Shown here in pieces: positions 47,394 to 58,000 of a stretch of DNA of 58,000 nt. Position numbers and translations under genes: made by a program. Location of the stretch: contig CM043963.1 of assembly GCA_014529385.2 (NCBI GenBank), forward strand, positions 111,508,912-111,566,911, read 5' to 3'. The DNA is from Adiantum capillus-veneris. Lineage: Eukaryota > Streptophyta > Polypodiopsida > Polypodiales > Pteridaceae. The notes beneath the pieces are model-generated. The model searched no databases. It worked only from the letters and a program-made list of their open reading frames with translations, and was not told where the DNA came from. Numbering within the stretch: the first letter of the stretch is position 1; each line of letters begins with the position of its first letter.

Positions 47394-47528
47394 ATTCATT
47401 GTACGAAAAACAATGAGAAAGACTCCGTTTTCCTACATGAGAAAATGTCTAATTCTTCTAATTCTTGTGGTACGTCCTAGCTACAACATCCATAATACAA
47501 CTCTGTTCGCTGGTGTAATGAAACGCAG

Positions 47529-49661
47529 ATCCGCAAGTTCGAGTATCACGGGCTTCTGGAAATTATTCAAATTCCAAGGATGCTTTTTAGGAAAGACAAA
47601 TTCAAAATAAAAAAGTCCATAAAAGTACATGACTTGTGAAGGAGGATAGCCGAACAAAGAGCTGATGCCCGCGGGCCAAATGCACTTTGCAAACAACTTT
47701 TTCGGAGAAGCTTCTATAATTCATCTGATCAGATATCCTGCGCTCAACTGGCAAAGTTCAAGTTCATCCATGCATTGTTCTTGATCAACCGTAGACACTA
47801 CGACATGATGTGCAACGAACTAATGGAGAGCGATGGCTGAATTAATCGTGAAGTCTTGTGGCTCGAGAGCTGCTTCTCTAGGCCTAGTGGCCCTTGGATT
47901 TGGATTTATAATATTGGGGGACACCTAGTGACTCTTCGAATTCTGAGGCTGGAGGGCGTCCCTTGTAACGTGCAAAAGTTCCGGGGCTGGGAAGGAGTGC
48001 CAAACCTAGTGCTGCTTTGTTTGAAAGAGCTTGCTTCTTTACGGCAAGTCGGGGATCTGGGAAGTTTAAAAAAGCTAGAGAGCCTGAAAGTGTCGAGTTG
48101 TCCGGAACTCCAAGTGCAAGCGCTAGTAATTCATGATGCAAGGCGTACTGGCGCAACCGGGCTTATAAAAGCTGATGATCGATTACCCAACCTGCGCATT
48201 CTGAAGTATAAGCATAATGTTGGAAAACTGGAGGAGGTGGGACCATTGTTTGACCCCTGCCCTTCCTTGCAAACACTAGATCTGACTTCTTACAGCCTAA
48301 TAGGTCCGACGAGCTTCCCAGGATCTGCAGGCCTGCATGAAGGGAGCAGCTTACGGACACTGCATCTCAGAGGTTGTGCGGTGCTCACTCGCATAGAAGA
48401 CAGCATTTGCTCTCTGACAGCCTTGCAGGAGCTCGATCTGAGCAATTGTGGTAATTTGGAAAGGATTCCAGATCTGACGTCCATGCGGGCGCTCAGGGTG
48501 CTAAGAGCTGAATATTACTGTACCTCATTGGAAGACGTGAGGCTAGATGAGCTGGACGTAGGGTGCAGCTTGCAGAATTTGACAATTTGGGTGTTGCAAA
48601 ACCATGTAGAAACGACCTCTGTTGATCAGGAACGTGGATTAGATATTGAGCAACCGGCCCATAGTATTGATTTAAGCGCGTCAGCGCCCAGGTTCTTGGA
48701 GTTTGGTGCCGTGGCGCAACCTTTCTTACAGCTACGAGTTCTCAAGCTTGGCGTTCCTGCACAGTCTCTAGCCAACAGTTACACTGACCTCTTCTCACAT
48801 CTGGATCTTAGCGCTCTGCCACTTGTAGAAGTCATACACCTTGCCAGGTTCAGGAATGTGCCAGAAATGTCCCTCGAGCACGCCGTCAGCCTCTGCGACC
48901 TACTTCTGATGGAGTTCCCCTCGTTGGAAGTGCTCACTGGTCTGGGCACTCGTCATCTGCGTCTCTTGGACATAACCATCTCGCGGTGTGGCCGCCTGGT
49001 AAAGATCACTGATCAAAGATATATTTGTAGCCTTTGCTTTGACACATAATTAGCAAATGGATCCGGATCATCATAACTAAAATTTTCTGACTACAGCTGT
49101 TTCCAATTAATTATGCAACAGGAAACAATCTTTGGGCTAAGCCTCCTGCCTGCCTTGAGATGGCTCGATTTGGACCACTGCGACATCCTAGAGTTTGAAA
49201 AGCAAGGTGTGCAGAGAAGTCCTGACGGTGGTGACGTCGTCGTTCTGGAGCTGGTCGGAGAGGAAACTGGAATTCAGAGTTGTGGTCTTGTATCTCTGGT
49301 CTTGTATTTGTGGTCTTGTATAATCTCATATTGTGGTCCCCAGCAGAGATACATTACCAGTACAGGACGCAGAGATGGTCTTGTATCAGCGTCTAGTGTG
49401 GTCGACGACAACACGGGCAGCCATTGTAGCTCTCCTTTACTGCCGGATTCGTTGATGTTCCTTCGTCTTCACGGATGCAACGCCATTGCAGATTTGTCGT
49501 GCTTGGGTCAGGGCCAGCGTGTGTTGCAGTCCTTGGCGTTCCTCATTATCAGCAGCTGCAAATGGCTCCCAGACATAACGTCGTGGTCAAGCTGTAATGA
49601 AGCCGGATCACCTTTCATCTTGGAAGGTTTGAAAGCATATATTTCCACAGGCCACTGTTAA
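47529..49661 (+). pseudogene. TIR-NB-LRR gene, 3' part (MHD region and LRRs)
   Basis: Continuation of the gene at 31,452 after the inserted MULE. The acceptor ACGCAG|ATCCGC at 47,528 opens an exon that reads RKFEYHGLLEIIQIPRMLF, then IKVHDL, the counterpart of the MHD switch that ends the NB-ARC. A TGA follows directly (about 47,635) and another stop lies near 47,838. From 47,856 the frame is open to 48,998 and holds leucine-rich repeats (LVTLRILRLEGVP, SSLRTLHLRGCAVLTRIEDS, LTALQELDLSNCGNLERIPD). A donor at 48,999 and acceptor at 49,122 lead to a last exon (LSLLPALRWLDLDHCDILEF) ending TGHC at 49,661. LRRs usually sense ligands or hold the NLR inactive. The gene order shows that one transcription unit was split. 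Confidence 0.8.
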
Positions 49662-50063
49662 ATAACGTCGTTTCCCTTAAAGGGCTTTGTATCTATTTAA
49701 GGTATTATATTTGTATCTAGAATATTTTCTTCCAAGTGGCATTGTTATTCCCTCTTCTTAATGTCGAAATGTTTTCTCCCACGTGGATATCTTACTCATC
49801 ACTACGTCAACAAGAACTCCCTTGTATAAGTATTTGGTTTCCCTTTTCATGAACATCATCTCCCTTTGTTGGCACTGCTGGTCTGTGGGGAGAAAATTTG
49901 ATAGCATGGCCATAGGGGGTTCGGTGAATCAAGACTTGCCATATTGGGAGCGTTTTCTTTTGAGGTGAAGCACAGGCATACAATTTCTATTTTTGTTGGA
50001 GATTTTGGGCGTCAATGTCTTGCCTTGTGCTTTTGGTTGCGTTCGATTGTTCTATGTGTGCGC

Positions 50064-50109
<46 letters not shown>

Positions 50110-50176
50110 TTGCTTTTGGTTGTCCATCATCCCAACAGGAAAGGTATTTTTCTTGTGAGTGAATAGCTCAATTGTC

Positions 50177-50264
<88 letters not shown>

Positions 50265-50286
50265 ATGAATAAGAAGAATCATTCAT

Positions 50287-50329
<43 letters not shown>

Positions 50330-50477
50330 GCAAAGTTAGAGGACTCTTCCACTCTTTATCCATAGGCCTCATACTTGATTGTTGACGAGAAAAATGTCCA
50401 TAAAAAAGCAATCATGGATCCACCTCTCGACTTATCTAGACAAAGTCAAAAAACTGATGTGCGAGTTATAGGTAGGG

Positions 50478-50510
<33 letters not shown>

Positions 50511-50869
50511 GGAGGGAGAGTCTTCTCAGACCTTGATTCAAATCCAATAAAATCCTTGTTTCATCTCCTCTATAAGAAGAGGCCCCTAGCACCCTTTGGT
50601 GAAGCCATGGAGCCATACAGATGCCTCTCATTCAACAAGGGCTAACACTATGAGAGATCGTGGTGTTTACCGTGGACCATTACCGCAAAACAAGAGAGAG
50701 GAATTCAAAATGAGGAGAGAGAAACCCTTTTGTTGTTCATGCGGCATTTTACCGCGAGTATTTCCATGATTATTGCGGCGCCCATTATAGCTAAGGCCAT
50801 AGACCCCCTTCCCCCTCCCTCTCCCGCGGGTTACCATTTAAATCCAATACAACTCAAAATGTATTTACA
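49662..50869. other. Intergenic stretch with GA/GT/CT microsatellites
   Basis: No gene recognised. GA at 50,066-50,105; GT then GA at 50,184-50,263; CT at 50,289-50,323; GA at 50,474-50,520. The GA and CT tracts at 50,212-50,323 face each other around an inverted GCATGAAT/ATTCATGC pair and form a potential hairpin. Short frames here are repeat-derived. Confidence 0.6.
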
Positions 50870-53262
50870 CACTACAACTCCTACACTCTTCAGAATGCTC
50901 ACTTCACTTAATCTCTCTTTCACTCTAAAAATTCTATACATAAATCATTGAACTCACAACAAAACCATTACAAATACTATTCATAAGCACATAACGAAAC
51001 ATTTGCGAATTAATCATATACTACACCAAGTGAAAGAATGGAGAGTTTTATTAATTCTCATCTTGTATAAGATCTCTACAAGCACTAGGATCCATATTTA
51101 TACCCATAGTATTCAAATCAATAAACAAGTTTAGAGATTCTTCCTCCTCTCCATCAACTCCTGTAGAATCATCATCGCTTTCTCCCTCTTCCTCCTCCTC
51201 AAGATGACTAGTTGCAAGGCTTGGCTAACCTTCTTCAACTTCAACTACATCTTCCTCTGCATCTTGTGGTGATGGTATGATGGGATCAATTACTGGCTCA
51301 ATGTCCGTCTCTGCAAAGACAGATCTACCTCGCGGCGTGACTGGAATGACATACCAAAGTCTTCTTTGATATATACATGGCACATAAAAGACCTGTACGT
51401 CACACACAAAGAATAAGCTGATATACATATATTAAATTTTTAATTTAAATTAATTGCACATAGCCTAAATTACCTGCTCGCAACTACTAGGATACACCAA
51501 GTTGTCAGTTTTTTCTCGATGGAATTGGGTGAAATCCACCATAATGAGCCCATTTTCATGTCTTTTGACCTCACCCGCAAACCATCGGCACTCAAAGAGG
51601 AATTTGTGAAAAGATCTGAAATCCACTTTGATTATTCTCTCTATAGTACCACAATATCTGACATCATCTGTTGTTGTGTCAAAGTTTCCCATCATGCCAC
51701 AATCATTAGTGGTCCGACGCTCATCTATCTTGCGGGTGCAAAAATGTCGGCCTTCGGACCAAATGGAGTTGAAAGTGAGACCCTACAATCACAATGCATA
51801 AGAGGTTACATCGTATTTCATTAAGTGATTTTCATACATGCATACATAACATATACACACTCACCTTGCGCAAGCATCCTCGCGCATACTCCCAGCATAC
51901 TCCCATTCTTTAGGGATTATTTGTTCTCCTTGTGCTTTGGCATTGGTCATGGCATTATGGATCCACTCTACTTGAATCAAATCAGGATATTTTTCAAGCT
52001 CTTTAGAAAAAGGAGGTGCGCGTCCACCTCCATGGGACCTCTTCCATGCATCTTTATCCTGTTCTCTAGCTACGCGGGCTTCCAAGTACATATTGACCCA
52101 TTTGGTCATGATAGTGGCATTGAGTAAACAGTAGTTGTTGACTATGGCATGAAACTCTCTATCCATGACCAAGAGTGAGCCTTTTCCACTGGGAATGGTT
52201 GAGTGCTTCCTAGGATCCTCTTCCTCACTCCACAGTCGAGGCAATGATGGATCCACTGTGATGAGATACTGTGAGACATACACAAATGCCTCTTGCACCA
52301 CCCAACCTTCTGCCATGCTCGCCTGAAAACATTAAAACCACATATTTTTATTAGTAACTCCATAGCGTATAAATGCTATCTATATTGTATTCATTTTGCA
52401 TACCTCCGGTTGTGACCTCAATCTAGCAAAATCCTTTAAAGTCTTCAAGAATCTCTCCAAGAAGAACATCCATCTAGAGTGTACCACCCCACAAATGGAA
52501 ATCTCCTCAACAAGGTGAAGCAATAGGTGTACTTGGCTAACAAGGATTGTACATGGGAATGCATCTTCAATAGCACACATTGCCTCTACTGCTAGCTGAT
52601 GGGCTACTGGTATGGCTTCCACTTCTATCTCCTTCGAGCTCACAAATCTACAGGGCACAAATAATATAGTAGATGAAAAAAAATTCCATTGTACATGCAG
52701 CCACAACATGATATAGTACTTGAAAAAAACCCTTTACCTCACAATCTCACCCACTTTGAATATTGTTGCCTTCACTTTAGTGTCTCCATAACCACTAATA
52801 GTTATGGGAAGTACAAACTACAAACAATAAAACATCCTAGTGAATGTCAACCTATATATAAGGACACATAGACACCACAAACTGTTCTACTCTTACCTGA
52901 AGGATTTTATGCCAATCATGGGATTTCAATCCATACAATTAAGCGGAGCCACCCTTTTTGGTTTTTGTGAAAGCACCTTTGAGTGACCGCATATATCCCG
53001 TTGGAGTTCGGATGGATGCCATAACTTGCTTTGTCCGCTCTTGGTCTGCCTTTGACAATATCCATGGTGCTTTTGGGAGAATCATCTTTCCCCGCTCCCC
53101 CATGCGGGACGTGGCTGAAGGGGGGAGACGTCTCATGGCTCTTAAATCTTCCCTAGCACCCAATGAATTGAGAGCTTGACATACATCATGGATGACATCA
53201 AACAAACTCGTAACCATTTTTCTAAGGGATTTTTCTAGGTCCATAATTACTCCAAAGTGCAC
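50870..53262 (-). mobile_element. CACTA element, minus strand, 5' truncated
   Basis: A possible 3' terminus is CACTACAACTCCTACACTC at 50,870 on the plus strand, 180 bases beyond the transposase stop. The 5' two-fifths of the gene and the other terminus are missing; Gypsy sequence follows above 53,500. The boundaries are provisional. Confidence 0.5.
51051..53262 (-). pseudogene. CACTA transposase C-terminal half (DUF4218 and DUF4216), decayed
   Basis: 53,262-52,960: GKMILPKAPWILSKADQERT and RTPTGYMRSLKGAFTKTK, matching the same block in the plus-strand CACTA near 4,030-4,110. 52,630-52,400: AVEAMCAIEDAFPCTILVSQ, HLLLHLVEEISICGVVHSRW, MFFLERFLKTLKDF. 52,316-51,861: MAEGWVVQEAFVYVSQYL. 51,695-51,465: DUF4216 (YCGTIERIIKVDFRSFHKFL, FECRWF). 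The end is acidic (EEEEEGESDDDSTG) and stops at 51,051. Several pieces are joined by plausible introns. A stop near 51,226 and the absence of the Transposase_21 core make it non-functional. Confidence 0.8.
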
Positions 53263-53512
53263 CTACTATGTGTAGAATGACACCTCATGGGGTATACTAT
53301 GACTAAGGCCACTTTTGACCATGCTACACATGTCATATGCCACCTAGGATGCCTAGTAGATAGGAGGTATGTTTTATAGGCTCATTTCATCATGGCTCCA
53401 AGAAGAGGTTCACAAAGAAGCCCGGGATCATAGGACGAAGTCCATTCCCAACAAGAGTGACACATCAGACTTTGACTAGCTTTTTTGCATGCTAAATAGA
53501 AAATCCATATAC
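53263..53512. other. Junction between CACTA and Gypsy; possible Gypsy 3' LTR remnant
   Basis: No gene. On the minus strand a purine run (GAGGGGGTGG, 53,601-53,610) followed by TGTCGTGCAG at 53,599 looks like a polypurine tract and LTR start, so 53,599 downward could be LTR. The other LTR is outside the window, so this cannot be confirmed. Confidence 0.3.
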
Positions 53513-56500
53513 TTATGCACACTTAAGGCATACACATAAAATCCATAATATTGTAGGACTTAGCTTTCGTTCCCATAATGCACGTGCCACTGCACGACAT
53601 CCACCCCCTCTACACCTGCACATCCTCCGGTATGCCACAACCAATGTTTGCAGGTTCGACTCTCTTGGAGTTTCTTCTTCTTCATCTTCACTGGGTGATT
53701 CCAAACCTTCATTCTCGCTTACTTGATCAATCAGATGGCTATCCTCTCTTCTTTTGAATACCTTGATTCTCTTTCCTGCAATGGGTATCTTTATCTTTGT
53801 TCCATCCAATTTAGCCGGGGTGTAAGTGGCATTGTCATGTACGTACTTGGCTATATATGGTCCAAACCATCTTTTTGAAACCTTTCGCATGGCAGTATGC
53901 TGGTTATCAAGACTACTGTCATACACTAAAACCCAATATCCTTGCTTAATTTCCTTCCTTCTTAGCCTGTGTCGTCTATCAAAGTAGTCCTTGCTTTTCA
54001 ACCTGGCATTCTTCAATCTTTCTTTTGCAACCTCAATGTCTTCAGGCCTTCTTTGTAGCTGTCTTATACGTAAGGCAAGGAGCTCTTCTCTGCTAAGCCC
54101 ATCTTGCCAAGGTAGCACGTTCCATGTGGGAATGGTCTCTTCAATGGGCATTACAGGCTTTTGACCATACATCAATTCTGCATGCATGTAGCCAGTTACT
54201 GAGCTGTGTGTCGTGCGATCAGTCCATAGAGCATATGGCAATAGTTTTGGCCACTCACTAATTCTCTCTTCACAAGCTTTAGCCAAGGCTTTGATGATTG
54301 GCGGATGCCCTCTTTCACTTTTCCCGTTGCCTTCCGGATTGTAAGCGGTGGTAAGGGAAAGCTTAATTCCTATTCTGGAAAAGAATTCCCTTGCTTCCTC
54401 GGTATCCAACTCTCCTCTGTCTGCTGTTATCTTTCCCACACAACCATAGCGACAGATTACATCTTTAAGGAGAAATTTACATACTGCCTCTGTAGTCTTT
54501 GTCCTTAAAGCTCGCCCTTCAACCTGATTAGTTAAGTCTTATCTTGCAAGAACCAAGTACCTCATCTGCCAGAGTCCTAAAGGCATGGTGACTAGATCCA
54601 CAACCTATTTGTAATGCATGTCTAGTGGATAAGTAGGATGTAACCCATCACGATGTCGCACGTTTGAATACATTTGACATGTTACACATGATTCCACAAA
54701 GTGGGATACATCCTTGTACATACCTTTCCTTTAGCTTTGAAAAGGTTGCCCACACACCACGATGTCCAGCCCATAGGTTCTCATGAAACTCCTGCATGAG
54801 CTTTACTTGACTTTGTTTGTTACATACTATCCTTTGTGGTCTAGCACCCCTCTGTTTTGGATGTTTCCATAAGTAACAATCCTGCAGAAAGTACCCATAT
54901 GCTTTTCTATGTATCCTCTTAAACTCATACTCAGACCAATCACCCTGTTTTGTTAAAGTACTCAAATAACGACCAATAAGCAACCAATCTCCTTCATACC
55001 CATCTTCTAAAAACAACTCAAGTGCACTAGGTGTGCCAACATCATTATGCTCAACATGATTAATGGAGTAGAACCTTGTGCCTACATCTTCACTATCATC
55101 TACCATGTCTTTCTCATCCTCATACCTTGCCCTTGACAACATATCCGCTACCGGATAGTCTTTTCCTGCAATATGCTTGAACTCAGAACTCAAGGACTTA
55201 ATGTAGGCAATCCATCTTAGCATGGCAATGTCTGGTGTTGAGCAGCTTGTAATCATTCCAAGGAGTGGAAGACAATCTGTTTCCACAATCACATATGCTC
55301 CAATCAAGTAATCCTTTTCACACTTTACTGCTGTAACCATGCCCCACAACTCACGTTTTACCTGTGGGTAGTTCCTTTGTCGAGTACTTAGAACCTTGTC
55401 TCCAAACCTTACCACATACCTATGTCCCTCTTCGTCATCCTGCCCTATTGCCCATCCAATTCCTGTCGGACTCATATCCACTGTCACTATTACTGGCTTT
55501 CCACACTCATAGTTTACCTTTCTTAAAGTCGGTGCTTGTTGTAGCAAATCCTTTAGCTTTCTTATAGCCCTTGCTTGTGCGTCTCCCCAATGAAACTTTT
55601 GGTTTTTCCTTAACAACTGGTACAAAGGTTGTGCTACATGTGCATAATGTGGAATCCATATAACATAAAACACACATGCACCAAGAAATCTGCAAACTTC
55701 ACTCACAGATATGCATACCTTCTTCATATTTTGAATTGCATCAATTTTTTCTGGACAAGGTCGTCTCCCATTGGGACCACACATGTGCCCAACAATCAAC
55801 ACCTCCTTCACTCCAAACACAGACTTTTGTCCTGAGAGGGTAAGGTTCACCTCTTCCAGTCTGGATAGGATCTTGTCACAAAGTTGTGGCACCCCATGGA
55901 ATCCAAAGCTTCATCTTTATTACTTACTTCACATCCTTTAATAGGAACATCATCAAGAAAGGGCATAGTTACTTGGGGAATAAAGTCACGTAAGACCTTA
56001 TTCATACCATTCATCATATGTGCAACCAAATTGGTTTCTCTCTGTGGTAAGGTACACATCCTTACCAAACCCAAAGGTGTCCTCATGGTAGTCAAATCCC
56101 TGCTTTCCATTGCTAATTGGAACTGATCATACCCTGAGTACAAATCTCCCATAGAATATATTGCCCTTCCTACAAATGCTTCTGTAAACTCATCCACAAT
56201 TGGCCCTGTACCCATATTCCTGCCATTGTGACTTTGTTGACCAGCTGCATATCTTGGATGAAGCGCAAAGCGCCATTCTTCTTTGATACTGTGAACCACC
56301 TGTTTGAGTATGGAGCGCATGAAGGCTCCAAAATACCCATCTTGATCTTCTCATTTAGCATCTCAATTAACTTTGGTAAGTGAGCCTTTGGAACTGGTAT
56401 TGGTCGTAAGTTCCAAGGTACATGAGGGAAGGTAAAGATCACCATAGGAGCAACAATGGTAGGATCTACACATCCTATCTCGTGTGGCTCAAATGAAAAT

Positions 56501-57663
56501 GCTTTTCCATGTTTAGAGAGCATCTCTTCAAAACATTCCCTTTCAACCTGTGTCAAGGAGTCCTCATTCCCAATCTTCAATTGCTTTAGAGACTCCTTTG
56601 TAAATCTGTGTCCAATCCCTTTTGGATCTCTGAGACTAGGTTGCAAAGAAGCCTGTTCTAGCTTTTCCTTGCAGTCCTTTGGCAAGGAAGTGCCACTGGT
56701 TTTACCTTCTTTGCCATAGTCTTATACTTGGTGTCCACCTTTACTTCATGTTTTTGCTTTCTATCCTCCTGTTCCTTTTGAAATGCCTCAACCACATTGT
56801 ACATTTCAAGTGAGCACACTTTCACTATCTCATTTTGGTCACGTGAAGGATAATCTACTATATACTGCAGATCTTGTAATGTGTCCACAAAAGAAAACTC
56901 CTCAAACACACTTGTTATGTTTTCATTGTTACCTAGTAGACCATGCTCTTTCCACTCCTTTTGTAGACTATGTACATGTTTGCGGGAACCTCGACTCAAG
57001 TTCTCACATTTTAGAAAAGAGACATATCCATATTCTGTTGATCTGCAAAACCTGTATAGAAATCCTCCTTATGTGAGAACCTTTCCCTTTTTGTACCATT
57101 GTAATCCCGCTCTACAATGGTACCTGGCCAAAACCCATTCTCTCTCGATGATCATAAAACTCTTTACTCAATCTGGGCAATGGGCGCTCTCGGAGACTGT
57201 CACGATTTCTTTCATGGTTCACACAGACAGTGAGAAATTGAACAACACATTTTCCATCTTTACTTCTTATCCTAGCATAAGCAGAACCATCATCCATTAC
57301 CTTTGTTTCCATTCTAACCCCTACACTGTAGGGTTGTCCAAGGATGAGATCATAAGAAGATGTGTCCTGTACAAAGAAATTATGCTCTTCCTTTACATCT
57401 CCAATAGTCACTTTCACACTTGGACAAGCTGCATATAACTCACCTGATGAATTATTTGCTACCTTAACCATCCATCCATGATCTGTGTCCATTGGTAATT
57501 TGCACTTGTTGAATAATCTCTTTGACATTATGTTTATTTCTAAGCCATGGTCAATTAAGGCAACAAATGGATCTTCAAGATCACCCACCTTGACCACTGT
57601 CTCTGTCGTAGCTCTTGCCCAATGATTCACAAGATGGTGCCAATGGTTGCCCCTTCTCTTCAA
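53513..57663 (-). pseudogene. Ty3/Gypsy pol: protease, RT, RNase H, integrase (frameshifted)
   Basis: Read downward. 57,663-57,112: retroviral-type protease (DPFVALIDHGLEINIMS ... DLILGQPY) where the usual DSG or DTG reads DHG. 56,999-56,170: linker and RT fingers (HVPWNLRPIPVPKAHLPKLI, EPSCAPYSNRWFTVSKKNG). 56,320-55,847: RT palm (DLYSGYDQFQLA, FLDDVPIKG in the YxDD position). 55,892-54,648: RT thumb and RNase H (TVDMSPTGIGWAIGQDD, VETDCLPLLGM) and the integrase zinc region (HENLWAGHRGVWATFSKLKE). 54,640-53,513: integrase core (VVDLVTMP, TADRGE, NPEGNGKSERGH) and a GPY/F module (RWFGPYIAKYV). A stop or frame change lies at 54,650-54,440 and frames overlap at 55,890 and 56,320. Gag lies outside the window. 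FLDD appears to be normal for this lineage, so it is not evidence of decay. Confidence 0.85.
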
Positions 57664-58000
57664 GCTTTGTAAGTTTTACTTTTAAATCCCTCATACCTTT
57701 CACAAGCTCATCTACTACAGCGTTGGTGCAGCCAAAGTTGGTCTGAGCTAGGAGATGGTCTATGCCGGGCAGAGGGTGTAGTCGAGTGCAGTGCAGAAGG
57801 CTAGGGAAGGTACCAAGGCCCTAGGCAGCCAAAGGATAGCGGAGGTGTATGCTTGAAGTGATTTTTTAGGCCAAAGGTGTGCTGCAAAGAGCCAAGCAGG
57901 TTGGTGGACTACTATGCCCGAGATGTGGGCTTTTTGTGCTATAGTGTAGATTAGTGTGCTCTAGAAGCCGGTCCAGACGGCTCGTCAAAGGGAGCCCCGT
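57664..58000. other. Window edge, upstream of the Gypsy protease
   Basis: Minus-strand continuation (MRDLKVKLTKLEEKG-like) just upstream of the protease may be the end of gag or a linker. Beyond 57,720 the sequence changes character (higher GC, no recognisable Gag motif), so another insertion boundary could lie there. Confidence 0.35.

Larger units (their letters stand above)
33422..47396. mobile_element. Mutator-like element (MULE) of about 14 kb with long terminal inverted repeats and a ULP1 gene
   Basis: Ends at 33,430-33,655 and 47,173-47,393 are inverted copies for over 200 bases, sharing AGGTACGATTGGGG, CCCCTTTAAGTGCCACGGGG-like and GATCTTTAAAAACTAAACTC stretches. Inside are a MULE-type transposase (plus strand), a CCATAA minisatellite, a nested Copia element and a ULP1-like protease gene (minus strand). 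The flanks are two parts of one TIR-NB-LRR gene in the same order and orientation, so the element sits in that gene's intron. A partly matching 9-bp flank pair (CATTGTGAA at 33,413 and CATTGTACG at 47,397) may be the target duplication; it matches at 6 of 9 positions, so the exact ends are uncertain. Confidence 0.85.

Noticed and set aside
55945-55960. Gypsy FLDD as a damaged catalytic motif
   Set aside because: The second and third residues that bind metal (DD) are intact, and FLDD occurs as a normal variant in some Ty3 lineages.

Overview
The window looks like transposon-rich nuclear DNA from a land plant. Signs are a TIR-NB-LRR resistance-type gene, GT-AG introns, CACTA, MULE, Copia, Gypsy and LINE-type elements, and long GA/CT, GT and AT microsatellites. 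The TIR sequence (FLSHSG...KDFV, WPMLEL) and the Gypsy lineage (FLDD reverse transcriptase, ADRGE integrase) suggest a non-seed plant such as a fern or bryophyte, but this is a weak inference. I see no bacterial, organellar, rRNA, tRNA or CRISPR feature. Almost every coding region is transposon-derived and most are broken.

Layout. 1-623: 5' remnant of a LINE (endonuclease). 624 to about 6.1 kb: CACTA element with a 5' terminus, subterminal repeats and a decayed transposase. 6.4-9.5 kb: a different, intron-containing transposase-like gene, followed on the same strand by a frame whose start resembles the histone H3 tail and whose end resembles the H3 histone fold. 9.69-10.46 kb: array of three long hairpins. 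10.5-14.4 kb: unrecognised, mostly minus-strand coding fragments. 14.9-17.9 kb: LINE reverse transcriptase half. 17.9-18.5 kb: GA/minisatellite block. 18.65-18.99 kb: a MITE-like element with a relative at 30.5-30.95 kb. 19.2-25.2 kb (minus): divergent CACTA-like transposase gene with many exons. 25.9-27.7 kb: simple repeats. 27.9-30.4 kb (minus): second LINE.

31.45-49.66 kb: a TIR-NB-LRR gene on the plus strand, split in an intron by a roughly 14-kb Mutator-like element (33.43-47.39 kb). That element has about 220-bp terminal inverted repeats, a MULE/SWIM transposase, a CCATAA minisatellite and a captured ULP1-type cysteine protease gene. A Copia retrotransposon (39,317-43,906) sits inside its minisatellite. 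The Copia frame is open for 1200 codons but lacks the reverse transcriptase catalytic core. 50.87-53.26 kb (minus): second, truncated CACTA. 53.5-58 kb (minus): Ty3/Gypsy pol, running off the window.

The most unusual item is the transposase-adjacent H3-like frame at 8,637-9,500. Next are the MULE carrying a ULP1 gene inside an NLR intron, and the Copia element with an in-frame loss of its polymerase centre. Splice sites and domain calls come from reading the sequence by eye; no database search was possible.
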